In this document: one piece after another, positions 52,236-61,431 of the stretch
How positions within the stretch are numbered: the stretch's first letter is position 1
Layout of the letters: every line of letters begins with the position of its first letter
Origin: Mycobacterium paraense
GTDB taxonomy: Bacteria; Actinomycetota; Actinomycetes; Mycobacteriales; Mycobacteriaceae
Assembly (NCBI RefSeq): GCF_002101815.1
Contig: NZ_LQPM01000023.1
Location: forward strand, 62,001 to 126,000
Direction: 5' to 3'
DNA length: 64,000 nucleotides
Notes under the pieces: generated by a model
Told to the model about the DNA's origin: nothing
The model's input: only the letters and a program-made list of their open reading frames with translations
The model's database searches: none
Position numbers and translations under genes: made by a program

Positions 52236-52477
52236 CGCCGGCGCGCCAGGTATCGAAGATCGTGGTGCCCAGACCGCTGGGGCTTTCCGAGATGTACAGG
52301 GGCCCCAGCTCGAACGGGATGTTTCCGGTGTTCATCACGCTGCCGGTAACCGTCAGTGGGTTCGCCGCGGTCGTCGTGTACGAGTACAGCCGCCGTTTCA
52401 CCAAAGTGGTCTTACGTCAGGTGATTTGGCGCGACGCGCACGAGCTCGGCAACTGAACCCCACGGCCATCCGCCCTG

Positions 52478-53185
52478 TCACCGCCCGGTAATGGCGGGAA
52501 CCTGGGAGAGCAGCCAGTCCGCCATCGCGTTGATGACGTCGACCCCCGCGTCGAACGCGCCGGCTTCTGCCGCCAGCGCCACACCCACGTGTCCGGATTC
52601 GGTGGGGACGATGCCGAACTGCCGGACCAGGTAGCCGTCAGCCAGCCCGGGCCCCCAACCGGCTTTGGCCGCAATGCCTTTGCCGGCCAGCCCCCAACGC
52701 TGGTCGGGGGCGAGTCGGCGCATCAGATCGATGACGGTCGCGGCGTCACCGAGGCCGGGCAGCCCCGCGGCGAACCGCGCCTGCCGGTCGAGAGGCCATT
52801 GCGTCTGCCCAAACGCGGTGAACGGCGGGCGAATCCGCTCTGATTCGACCACGGTGGCCGGGTCGCCGCATTCGCGCACGACGGCCTGAACCTGCAGGGC
52901 GGCCCGCGGCGGATCGCCCAACTGGGACCACAACCGCTCCGATGCCTCGTTGTCGGATTCCGTAATGGCCTTGACCGCCAGGTCGTGGGCGCGCGCGGGA
53001 TCACGGCGCAGGGCCGCGATTGCCAGCGGCACCTTGATCGTCGACCATGCGACACCGGACGACCACCGGCCCAGGGAAAGTGCCCCGCCGACACCGGGGC
53101 CCGCGACCGCGATGCCGATCGTGGCGGGGACGGCGGCGGCCAGCTTTTGGAAGCTCGCCTCCAACCCGGGCGGTGGGGGAGTCAT
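52478..53185 (-). CDS. Class A beta-lactamase-like serine hydrolase
   Basis: This 235-residue protein carries the penicillin-recognising triad: SxxK as WSTIKVPLA at about residue 47, SDN as TESDNEASE at about residue 77, and KAG in IAAKAGWG in place of KTG near residue 170. There is no signal peptide, so it may be cytoplasmic, or an unrecognised upstream start could exist; the nearby stop of fadD17 limits this. It lies 12 bp after the fadD17 stop on the same strand, so it ends the fadE26-fadE27-fadD17 transcript. The substrate is unknown; an ester or amide hydrolase role is as plausible as beta-lactam hydrolysis. Confidence 0.82.
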   Translation of the reverse strand: MTPPPPGLEASFQKLAAAVPATIGIAVAGPGVGGALSLGRWSSGVAWSTIKVPLAIAALRRDPARAHDLAVKAITESDNEASERLWSQLGDPPRAALQVQAVVRECGDPATVVESERIRPPFTAFGQTQWPLDRQARFAAGLPGLGDAATVIDLMRRLAPDQRWGLAGKGIAAKAGWGPGLADGYLVRQFGIVPTESGHVGVALAAEAGAFDAGVDVINAMADWLLSQVPAITGR

Positions 53186-53197
53186 GTCCTGACAGGG

Positions 53198-54706
53198 CTA
53201 CCGGCGGATCGGCCACACCGGGTCGCCGCAGTCGACGCCCTGCGCCGTCAACTGCCGTTTGAGCACCTTGAAGGTCACCGTGCGCGGCAGTTCCGCGCTG
53301 ACGCGCACGTACGACGGCCATTGCTTGGGTCCCAGGTCGGGCTGCTCGGCCAGAAAGGCCCGGAACTTTTCGGGATCGAACTCCGCGCCGGCCGCCATCA
53401 CCAACGCGGCCATCACCTGGTCGCCGACGACGGGGTCCGGCACCGCGTACACCGCGACCTCGGCGGCGTCCGGGTAACGACACAGCACGCGCTCGATCGG
53501 GGCCGCACCCAGGTTTTCGCCGTCGACGCGCATCCAATCACCAAGCCGCCCAGCGAAATACGCGTAGCCGTCCTCGTCGCGATAGGCGAGGTCGCCACTG
53601 TGGTACATGCCCCCGGCCATCCGCTCGGCCTCGGCGGCCGCGTCGTTGTAGTAGCCCTCGAAACGGCCGGGCCCCGCGGTGTTGACGATCTCGCCGACCA
53701 CCCCGACGGGACACGGCTCGCCGGTGTCGGGGTCGACGATCTCGATCCCGTCCGGCAGCGGCCCCAGCGCGCCCGGCGGTGTGTCGGGGGTCCGGGCGAT
53801 GGCGACCCCGCCCTCGGTCGAACCGAACCCGTCCTGGACGACGCACCCAAACCGGCGAGCGAAGCGCTCGATGTCGCCGGGCACGCCCTCGTTGCCGTAG
53901 ACGGCGCGCAGGGGGTTGTCCGCGTCGTCGGGCCGCTCCGGGGTGGCGAGCACGTAGGACAACGGCTTGCCCACATAGTTGGCGTAGGTGGCGCCGTACC
54001 GGCGGACATCGACCAAGAAGTTCGACGCGGAGAACTTGCGCCGCAACGCCATTGAGCCCTGGCACGCCGCGGCCACCGCCCAGCCCACCAGCACCGCGTT
54101 GGAATGGAACAGCGGCATCGACACGTAACAGACGTCGTCGCGGCCGAGGTCGAAGCGCTGCGACATCGTCACGCCGGCGATCGCCACCTTGCCGTGGCTG
54201 CACTTCACCGCCTTCGGTTCACCGCTGGTTCCCGACGTGAAGATCAGCATGAACAGGTCCGCGGCCGATGCGGACTGGAAGCTCGGCTCGGCGTCACGGT
54301 GGGCGGCCACCTCGTCGGCCCACTCGGCGGAATCGACGTTCACGTGCTCGATATCGCCCAGCGGCCCAGCCGATTTCGCATCGGCCAGCACCAATTGGCA
54401 ATCGGCGTGCGCGATGTCGCGGGCCAGCGCCTCACCGCGGCGCACCGGGTTGAGCCCCACCGGCACGATCCCGGACATCCCCGCCGCGACCAGCATCGCC
54501 GAGAAGAACGGGGTGTTCTCCAGCAGCACGCCGACGTGCGGGGGCTTGGCCGGGTCGAGGCGGTCGCGCAGCGTCGCCGCGATCGCGGCGCCGTGGCGGA
54601 CGTGGTCGCGCCAGCTGGTGAACGAGTCCTCGAAATAGACCCCGCTGTCGTCGATCTCGGCCAGCGGCGCCAGCAGTTTGGTGACCGTGGGGTCGGGCGG
54701 AAGCAC
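53198..54706 (-). CDS. fadD17: Steroid side-chain CoA ligase FadD17
   Basis: This protein has 502 residues from GTG 54706, exactly the length of the M. tuberculosis protein; the frame upstream is in fadE27. It has ATP/AMP motifs FMLIFTSGTSGEPKAVK (about residue 168), GFGSTEGGVAIA, GDWMRVDGENLGAAPIE and the C-terminal TFKVLKRQLTAQ lysine. FadD17 prefers C24 steroid carboxylates with a shorter side chain than FadD19 substrates. The start is 4 bp after the fadE27 stop, in an operon with fadE26-fadE27. Confidence 0.95.
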   Translation of the reverse strand: MLPPDPTVTKLLAPLAEIDDSGVYFEDSFTSWRDHVRHGAAIAATLRDRLDPAKPPHVGVLLENTPFFSAMLVAAGMSGIVPVGLNPVRRGEALARDIAHADCQLVLADAKSAGPLGDIEHVNVDSAEWADEVAAHRDAEPSFQSASAADLFMLIFTSGTSGEPKAVKCSHGKVAIAGVTMSQRFDLGRDDVCYVSMPLFHSNAVLVGWAVAAACQGSMALRRKFSASNFLVDVRRYGATYANYVGKPLSYVLATPERPDDADNPLRAVYGNEGVPGDIERFARRFGCVVQDGFGSTEGGVAIARTPDTPPGALGPLPDGIEIVDPDTGEPCPVGVVGEIVNTAGPGRFEGYYNDAAAEAERMAGGMYHSGDLAYRDEDGYAYFAGRLGDWMRVDGENLGAAPIERVLCRYPDAAEVAVYAVPDPVVGDQVMAALVMAAGAEFDPEKFRAFLAEQPDLGPKQWPSYVRVSAELPRTVTFKVLKRQLTAQGVDCGDPVWPIRR

Positions 54707-54710
54707 GAAG

Positions 54711-55808
54711 CTAGGCAGGGGTTTCCGCCAGTTCACGCCCGATGCGACGCAACTGCCCGGTGGCGCCGCGCAGCGCGAACTCGATCTCCTTGGCGGCCAG
54801 GAAGTAACGGTGCACCGGGTGGTCGGTGTCGACGCCGACACCACCGTGCACGTGCACGACGGTGTGCGCCACCCGATGCCCGGCGTCGGCGGCCCAGAAC
54901 GCCGCGCTGGCCACGTCGATCTCGGCGGGGATGTCCTCCGACACCCGCCAGGCCGCCTGGGTCAGCGTCAGCCGCAACCCCTTGACGTCGATGTAGCCGT
55001 CGGCCAGCCGCTGCGCCACCGCCTGGAAGCTGCCGATCGGGCGGTCGAATTGCTCACGGGTGCGGGCGTATTCGGCCGTGAGCTGCAGGCCCCGCTCCAG
55101 CACCCCGAGCTGAAAGGCGCTGCGGCCCAAGGTGGTCAGAGTATCGAGCCAGGCGGCGACGGTCCCGTCGCCGACCTGCCGCCCGCCGTCCACCTGAACG
55201 CCGTCCAGCGCCAGGTGCCCGACGCTGCCGAGCCCGGTGGTCTCCATCGCGGTCACCGTGACGCCCGGATCGTCGGCGGCGACCAGGAAAACGGCGCCAC
55301 CGGAATCGGTTTCGGCCGGAACCAGGAAGGCGTCGGCGACCGGGCCGAAGGCGACCTGCGTGCGGGTCCCGGTCAGCTTGTAGCCGTCACCAGAACGGGT
55401 GGCAGCCACCGGCCCCTCGCCCATTTCGCCGTCGAGCGCGACGGTGAGAATCTTCTCGCCCCGGACCGCCGGCACGCCCCAGCCCTGTTGCAGTTCCTCG
55501 GAGCCGAACCGGGCCAGTGCCCCGGCGGCCAGCACCACCGACTCCAGGTAGGGCACCGCGGCCAGCTGGTGGCCCAGCGCGACCAAGATGGCCACCTGCT
55601 CGAGGACGCCAAAGCCGTCGCCGCCGAGCGACGTCGGAGACGCGCTGGTCAAAATGTCGGCCTCGACCAGCTTGCGCCACAGGTCGCGGTCGAATCGTTG
55701 GGCGAGCTTGTCGAGCTCACGCTGATGTTCCGGGGTGCACACCGCGTCCACGATGGTGTCGACCAGCCCGCCGAGATCCTGCGCGGCCTCTGTTGTGGTG
55801 AAGTCCAT
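54711..55808 (-). CDS. fadE27: Acyl-CoA dehydrogenase subunit FadE27 (ChsE4-ChsE5 complex)
   Basis: This 365-residue protein has the C-terminal helices ARTREQFDRPIGSFQAVAQRLADGYIDVKGLRL and VVHVHGGVGVDTDHPVHRYFLAAKEIEF. The N-terminal half is divergent, as in the FadE28-like subunits. FadE27 (ChsE5) is expected to form a heterotetramer with FadE26 and dehydrogenate side-chain acyl-CoA esters of early cycles. The spacing of 27 bp from fadE26 and 4 bp to fadD17 shows an operon. Confidence 0.93.
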   Translation of the reverse strand: MDFTTTEAAQDLGGLVDTIVDAVCTPEHQRELDKLAQRFDRDLWRKLVEADILTSASPTSLGGDGFGVLEQVAILVALGHQLAAVPYLESVVLAAGALARFGSEELQQGWGVPAVRGEKILTVALDGEMGEGPVAATRSGDGYKLTGTRTQVAFGPVADAFLVPAETDSGGAVFLVAADDPGVTVTAMETTGLGSVGHLALDGVQVDGGRQVGDGTVAAWLDTLTTLGRSAFQLGVLERGLQLTAEYARTREQFDRPIGSFQAVAQRLADGYIDVKGLRLTLTQAAWRVSEDIPAEIDVASAAFWAADAGHRVAHTVVHVHGGVGVDTDHPVHRYFLAAKEIEFALRGATGQLRRIGRELAETPA

Positions 55809-55835
55809 GAATTCTCGTCCTTATATAGAGGAAGC

Positions 55836-57017
<1,182 letters not shown>

Positions 57018-57107
57018 TGTCAGCCGTCCTTGTTCGTCAAGCGTCGATATCGAATGCCACGTCACGCGTGGTAACCCTGCCAACGGCTACCCGTTCGCCT
57101 CCCCGGT

Positions 57108-57121
57108 TGTAACACGTTCTA
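57108..57121. promoter_or_regulatory. KstR operator between fadE26 and fdxD
   Basis: TGTAACACGTTCTA is identical to the site between echA19 and fadD19. It sits 91 bp from fadE26 and 109 bp from fdxD. Confidence 0.92.
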
Positions 57122-57229
57122 GTCTGGGAATCCAGCGACCGTTTCCCCTGAGGCACTGGGGCCCTATGGTGTACCTACATACCGACGGGGCGAGTGCTCA
57201 GTTTGAAGGCCAGGTTCAAGGAGGGTGCC

Positions 57230-57421
57230 GTGCGGGTGATCGTGGATCGTGACCGGTGTGAAGGGAACGCGGTGTGCATGGGAATCGCGCCTGACCTGTT
57301 CGACCTGGACGACGAGGACTACGCCATCGTGAAGACCGACCCGATTCCGCCCGACCGAGAGCAGCTGGCCGAGCAGGCCATCGCGGAGTGCCCCCGCGCC
57401 GCGCTGCTGCGCGAAGACTAG
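57230..57421 (+). CDS. fdxD: Ferredoxin FdxD ([3Fe-4S] type)
   Basis: This protein has 63 residues from GTG 57230, with AAGGAGG just upstream; an earlier in-frame start at 57194 would add 12 residues without family support. The Cys pattern is DRCEGNAVCMGIAPDLF and the distant AECPRAAL, that is three ligands, typical of P450-linked 3Fe-4S ferredoxins. It probably feeds electrons to a KstR-regulated oxygenase or P450 such as Cyp125 or Cyp142. hsd4A follows after 13 bp. Confidence 0.93.
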   Translation: MRVIVDRDRCEGNAVCMGIAPDLFDLDDEDYAIVKTDPIPPDREQLAEQAIAECPRAALLRED

Positions 57422-57434
57422 AGGTATTCATAAA

Positions 57435-58346
57435 TTGACTAGCAGCACAAACGCGACCGATCTGTCCGGCAAGGTCGCGGTGGTGACCGGTGCGGCCGCG
57501 GGACTGGGTCGCGCCGAGGCGCTCGGCTTAGCCCGTCTCGGCGCCACCGTCGTCGTCAACGACGTCGCCGGTGGGCTGGACGCCTCCGATGTGATCGACG
57601 AGATCAGTGCCACCGGCGCCAAGGCCGTCGCGGTCGCCGGGGACATCAGTCAGCGCGCGACGGCCGACGAATTGGTCGCCACCGCCGACGGGCTCGGCGG
57701 CCTGGACATCGTCGTCAACAACGCCGGGATCACCCGCGACCGGATGCTGTTCAACATGTCCGACGAGGAATGGGACCTCGTCATCGCGGTGCACCTGCGC
57801 GGCCATTTCCTGCTGACGCGCAACGCGGCCACCTACTGGCGCAACAAGGCCAAGGAGTCGGGCGGGACGGTGTTCGGCCGCATCGTCAACACGGCCTCCG
57901 AGGCCGGCCTGGTGGGGCCGGTCGGCCAGGCCAACTACGGCGCGGCCAAGGCCGGCATCATCTCGCTCACGCTCACCGCCGCGCGGGCGCTGGGTCGCTA
58001 CGGGGTGTGCGCCAACGCGATCTGCCCGCGGGCCCGCACCGCGATGACGGCCGACGTGTTCGGGGCGGCGCCGGAGGTTGACGAGGGCGGCATCGACCCG
58101 CTGTCGCCGGAACACGTGGTCAGCCTGGTCAAGTTCCTGTCGTCGCCGGCCGCCGCGGAAGTCAACGGTCAGGTGTTCATCGTCTACGGTCCGCAGGTGA
58201 CGCTTGTTGCCGCGCCGACGGCGGAACACCGGTTCACCGCCGACGGGCCGGCCTGGGAACCCGGCCAGCTCAGCGGCGAGCTCCAAAAATACTTTGCTGG
58301 ACGCGATCCAGAACGTAACTTTTCCGCCGTCGGACTGATGGAGTAA
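57435..58346 (+). CDS. hsd4A: Hsd4A: side-chain hydroxyacyl-CoA dehydrogenase
   Basis: This protein has 303 residues, starting from TTG 57435 as no ATG or GTG is available before the SDR motif LSGKVAVVTGAAAGLGRAEALGLA. Others are VVVNDVAGGLDAS, NNAGITRDRMLFN, and catalytic YGAAKAGI. Hsd4A oxidises 3-hydroxy side-chain CoA esters (with 17-beta-HSD activity reported for the family). It completes the beta-oxidation set with EchA19, FadE26-27 and FadA5. The last residues are followed by the mce4 promoter region. Confidence 0.92.
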   Translation: MTSSTNATDLSGKVAVVTGAAAGLGRAEALGLARLGATVVVNDVAGGLDASDVIDEISATGAKAVAVAGDISQRATADELVATADGLGGLDIVVNNAGITRDRMLFNMSDEEWDLVIAVHLRGHFLLTRNAATYWRNKAKESGGTVFGRIVNTASEAGLVGPVGQANYGAAKAGIISLTLTAARALGRYGVCANAICPRARTAMTADVFGAAPEVDEGGIDPLSPEHVVSLVKFLSSPAAAEVNGQVFIVYGPQVTLVAAPTAEHRFTADGPAWEPGQLSGELQKYFAGRDPERNFSAVGLME

Positions 58347-58385
58347 TAGCTGTGTAAACGCACTTTACGGGGGGGAATCCGTGAG

Positions 58386-58399
58386 TAGAACATGTGTCA
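58386..58399 (+). promoter_or_regulatory. Degenerate KstR-like site upstream of mce4
   Basis: TAGAACATGTGTCA keeps the AAC half but has GTG instead of GTT in the other half (one mismatch to TnnAACnnGTTnnA). It lies 191 bp before the yrbE4A start and 67 bp before the candidate -35 box. KstR control of mce4 is expected in this genus, but this site is weaker than the other eight. Confidence 0.5.
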
Positions 58400-58465
58400 G
58401 ATTGGAGCCCGGGCAACGCGTCTGACCTGGACAAATTAACGGTTCGGATACAGAAATGCTGTTCA

Positions 58466-58496
58466 TTGACAGCGTGTACTTCTTCTGAGTTAATAT
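58466..58496 (+). promoter_or_regulatory. Candidate housekeeping promoter of the mce4 operon
   Basis: A perfect TTGACA at 58466-58471 and TAATAT at 58491-58496 are separated by 19 bp in an AT-rich patch; TATGAT at 58494-58499 is an alternative -10. It lies about 80 bp upstream of yrbE4A and downstream of hsd4A, consistent with independent expression of the transporter. Confidence 0.55.
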
Positions 58497-58576
58497 GATC
58501 CGGCTCACACCGGGCCGGGAGCGACCGAAGACAATGCAAAGGCGATTCACAGGCTTCGCCGCGACCAGCAGAGGGG

Positions 58577-59350
58577 GTGGCCGTATTGAGAGAACAACTT
58601 GCCGTCCCCGCCCGCGCTGTCGGCGGGTTCTTCGAGATGATGATCGACACCGGCCGCGAGACCTTTCGGCGGCCGTTTCAATTCGGCGAGTTCCTCGAAC
58701 AGACGTGGATGATCGCCCGGGTCTCGCTGGTTCCGACGCTGCTCGTCTCGATCCCGTTCACGGTGCTGGTGGCGTTCACCCTCAACATCCTGCTGCGCGA
58801 GATCGGCGCGGCCGACTTGTCCGGCGCGGGAACGGCTTTCGGCACCGTCACCCAGCTGGGCCCGGTGGTCACGGTGCTCGTCGTGGCCGGCGCCGGCGCC
58901 ACGGCGATCTGCGCCGACCTGGGCGCCCGCACCATCCGCGAAGAGATCGACGCGATGCGGGTGCTGGGCATCGACCCGGTCCACCGGCTGGTGGTGCCGC
59001 GGGTGCTGGCGTCCACGGTGGTCGCGCTGTTGCTCAACGGCCTGGTGTGCGCCATCGGCCTGTCGGGCGGCTACGTGTTTTCCGTCTTTCTCCAGGGCGT
59101 CAACCCGGGCGCGTTCATCAACGGCCTGACCGTGCTCACCGGGCTGCGCGAGCTGGTGCTCGCCGAGGTCAAGGCGCTGCTGTTCGGCGTGATGGCCGGC
59201 CTGGTCGGGTGCTACCGCGGCCTGACGGTCAAGGGCGGCCCCAAGGGCGTCGGGAACGCCGTCAACGAAACCGTCGTCTACGCGTTCATCTGCCTGTTCG
59301 TCATCAACGTGGTCATGACCGCCATCGGCGTGCGGATTTCGGCCAAGTGA
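58577..59350 (+). CDS. yrbE4A: YrbE4A: MlaE-type permease of the Mce4 importer
   Basis: This protein has 257 residues from GTG 58577; a TTG at 58586 would shorten it by three residues. About five to six membrane segments are visible (VSLVPTLLVSIPFTVLVAFTL, VVTVLVVAGAGATAICADLG, VVALLLNGLVCAIGLSGGYVF and the C-terminal FICLFVINVVMTAIG). The coupling-helix motif ARTIREEIDAMRVLGIDPVHRLV contacts the ATPase (MceG, not encoded here). With YrbE4B it forms the inner-membrane permease for cholesterol. Confidence 0.95.
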   Translation: MAVLREQLAVPARAVGGFFEMMIDTGRETFRRPFQFGEFLEQTWMIARVSLVPTLLVSIPFTVLVAFTLNILLREIGAADLSGAGTAFGTVTQLGPVVTVLVVAGAGATAICADLGARTIREEIDAMRVLGIDPVHRLVVPRVLASTVVALLLNGLVCAIGLSGGYVFSVFLQGVNPGAFINGLTVLTGLRELVLAEVKALLFGVMAGLVGCYRGLTVKGGPKGVGNAVNETVVYAFICLFVINVVMTAIGVRISAK

Positions 59351-59366
59351 GGCGAGTGGGCACCCG

Positions 59367-60209
59367 ATGAGCTACGACGCCACCCTCCGGTTTCGCCGTT
59401 TCATGTCGCGGCTGCAGGCGCCCATCGACGACTTCGGCGAACAGGCGTTGTTCTACGGCAAAACGGTGCGCTACGTGCCGCAAGCGCTCACCCAATACCG
59501 CAAGGAGACGATCCGGAACGTCGCCGAGATGACCCTGGGCGCAGGGGCTCTGGTGATGATCGGCGGCACGGTCGGCGTCGCGGCCTTCCTGACCCTGGCC
59601 TCCGGCGGCGTCATCGCCGTGCAGGGGTATTCGTCGCTGGGCAACATCGGCATCGAGGCGCTGACGGGATTCTTGTCGGCGTTCCTCAACGTCCGCGTCG
59701 TCGCCCCCGTGATCGCGGGCATCGCGCTGGCGGCCACCATCGGCGCGGGCGCGACGGCCCAACTGGGCGCCATGCGGGTGTCCGAGGAGATCGACGCCGT
59801 CGAATGCATGGCGGTGCAGTCGGTGTCCTACCTGGTGTCGACCCGGCTGATCGCCGGCCTGATCGCGATCATTCCGCTGTATTCGCTGTCGGTGCTGGCC
59901 GCGTTCTTCGCCGCCCGCTTCACCACGGTGTACATCAACGGCCAGTCCAAGGGCCTCTATGACCACTACTTCAATACGTTCCTCATACCGTCGGACCTCT
60001 TGTGGTCCTTCCTGCAGGCCATCGTGATGGCCATCGCGGTGATGCTGGTGCACACGTATTACGGCTACAACGCCAGCGGCGGACCGGTCGGCGTCGGCAT
60101 CGCGGTCGGCCAGGCCGTGCGGACCTCGCTGATCGTCGTGGTCGTCATCACTTTGTTCATCTCCCTGGCCGTCTACGGCGCGTCGGGTAACTTCAACCTC
60201 TCCGGATAA
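59367..60209 (+). CDS. yrbE4B: YrbE4B: MlaE-type permease of the Mce4 importer
   Basis: This 280-residue protein begins with a cytoplasmic amphipathic stretch, then membrane segments in LGAGALVMIGGTVGVAAFLTLA, VVAPVIAGIALAATIGAGATAQLG, LIAGLIAIIPLYSLSVLAAFFAA and LIVVVVITLFISLAVYG. It has the permease motif GAMRVSEEIDAVECMAVQSV. It follows yrbE4A by 16 bp and precedes mce4A by 19 bp. Confidence 0.95.
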   Translation: MSYDATLRFRRFMSRLQAPIDDFGEQALFYGKTVRYVPQALTQYRKETIRNVAEMTLGAGALVMIGGTVGVAAFLTLASGGVIAVQGYSSLGNIGIEALTGFLSAFLNVRVVAPVIAGIALAATIGAGATAQLGAMRVSEEIDAVECMAVQSVSYLVSTRLIAGLIAIIPLYSLSVLAAFFAARFTTVYINGQSKGLYDHYFNTFLIPSDLLWSFLQAIVMAIAVMLVHTYYGYNASGGPVGVGIAVGQAVRTSLIVVVVITLFISLAVYGASGNFNLSG

Positions 60210-60228
60210 GGGGGACCGGCAAAGCAAC

Positions 60229-61431
60229 ATGGCGGACGGCGGATCGGGACGCACATCTGTTCGGCTGGCAGCGGCGCTGCTGGCCAGTTTGATTGTGGCC
60301 TTCGCCGTCGTGACCTACCTCTCGTACACGGCGGCTTTCGCCTCGACCGACACCGTCACGGTCTCGGCGCCTCGGGCCGGGCTGGTGATGGACAAGGGAG
60401 CCAAGGTCAAATACCGCGGCCTCCAGATCGGCAAGGTCACCGCCATCGACTACTCGGGTGACCAGGCCCGGCTGACGCTCGCCATCAACAGCGACCAGAT
60501 GCACTTCGTCCCGTCCAACGCCACCGTGCACATCGCGGGCAACACCATCTTCGGCGCCAAGTCGGTGGAATTCCTTCCGCCCCAGACGCCCTCGCCGACG
60601 TCGCTGCGCCCGGACGCGCACGTGGAGGCCTCGGCGGTGGCGCTCGAGGTCAACACCCTGTTCCAGTCGCTCATCGACCTGCTGCACAAGGTCGACCCGG
60701 TCGAGTTGAACGGGACGCTGAGCGCGCTGTCCGAAGGACTGCGTGGCCACGGCGACGACTTCGGGTCGCTGCTGGCGGGACTGAACACCCTGGCGCGCCA
60801 GGCGAACCCGAAGCTGCCCGCCCTGCAGGAGGACTTCCGCAAGGCCGGGATCGTCACCAATACCTACGCCGACGCCGCCCCCGACCTGAACACCGTCTTC
60901 GACAACTTGCCGACGATCAACAGGACGGTCGTCGACCAGCAGAACAACCTCAACGACACGCTGCTGGCGACGATCGGTCTGGCCAACAACGCCTACGACA
61001 CGCTGGAACCCGCGGAGCAGAACTTCATCGACGCCATCAACCGGCTGCGCGCCCCGATCAAGGTGGCTCACGACTACTCGCCGGAATTCGGTTGCTTCTT
61101 CGACGGTGTCGAGCGCGGCATCAAGGAGTTCGCGCCGCTGCTCGGTGTCCGCAAGGCGGGCCTGTTCACGTCGTCCAGCTTCGTACTCGGCGCGCCGTCG
61201 TACACGTATCCGGAGTCGCTGCCGATTGTCAACGCTTCCGGAGGGCCCAATTGCCGGGGGCTGCCGGACCTGCCGACCAAGCAGACCGGCGGGTCGTTCT
61301 ATCGATCGCCCTTCCTGGTCACCGATAACGCCAACATCCCGTACGAGCCGTTCACCGAGCTGCAGTTCGACGCGCCCTCCACGCTGCAGTTCTTGTTCCA
61401 CGGCGCCTTCGCGGAACGGGACGACTTCTGA
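60229..61431 (+). CDS. mce4A: Mce4A: MCE-domain lipid-transfer protein
   Basis: This 400-residue protein has one N-terminal membrane anchor (AAALLASLIVAFAVVTYLSY), then an MCE/MlaD domain at about residues 40-140 (APRAGLVMDKGAKVKYRGLQIGKV, ATVHIAGNTIFGAKSVEF), then a long helical region typical of the needle-forming Mce subunits. Mce4A-F assemble a periplasm-spanning tube that feeds sterol to YrbE4AB. It ends one base into mce4B (TGATG). Confidence 0.95.
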   Translation: MADGGSGRTSVRLAAALLASLIVAFAVVTYLSYTAAFASTDTVTVSAPRAGLVMDKGAKVKYRGLQIGKVTAIDYSGDQARLTLAINSDQMHFVPSNATVHIAGNTIFGAKSVEFLPPQTPSPTSLRPDAHVEASAVALEVNTLFQSLIDLLHKVDPVELNGTLSALSEGLRGHGDDFGSLLAGLNTLARQANPKLPALQEDFRKAGIVTNTYADAAPDLNTVFDNLPTINRTVVDQQNNLNDTLLATIGLANNAYDTLEPAEQNFIDAINRLRAPIKVAHDYSPEFGCFFDGVERGIKEFAPLLGVRKAGLFTSSSFVLGAPSYTYPESLPIVNASGGPNCRGLPDLPTKQTGGSFYRSPFLVTDNANIPYEPFTELQFDAPSTLQFLFHGAFAERDDF

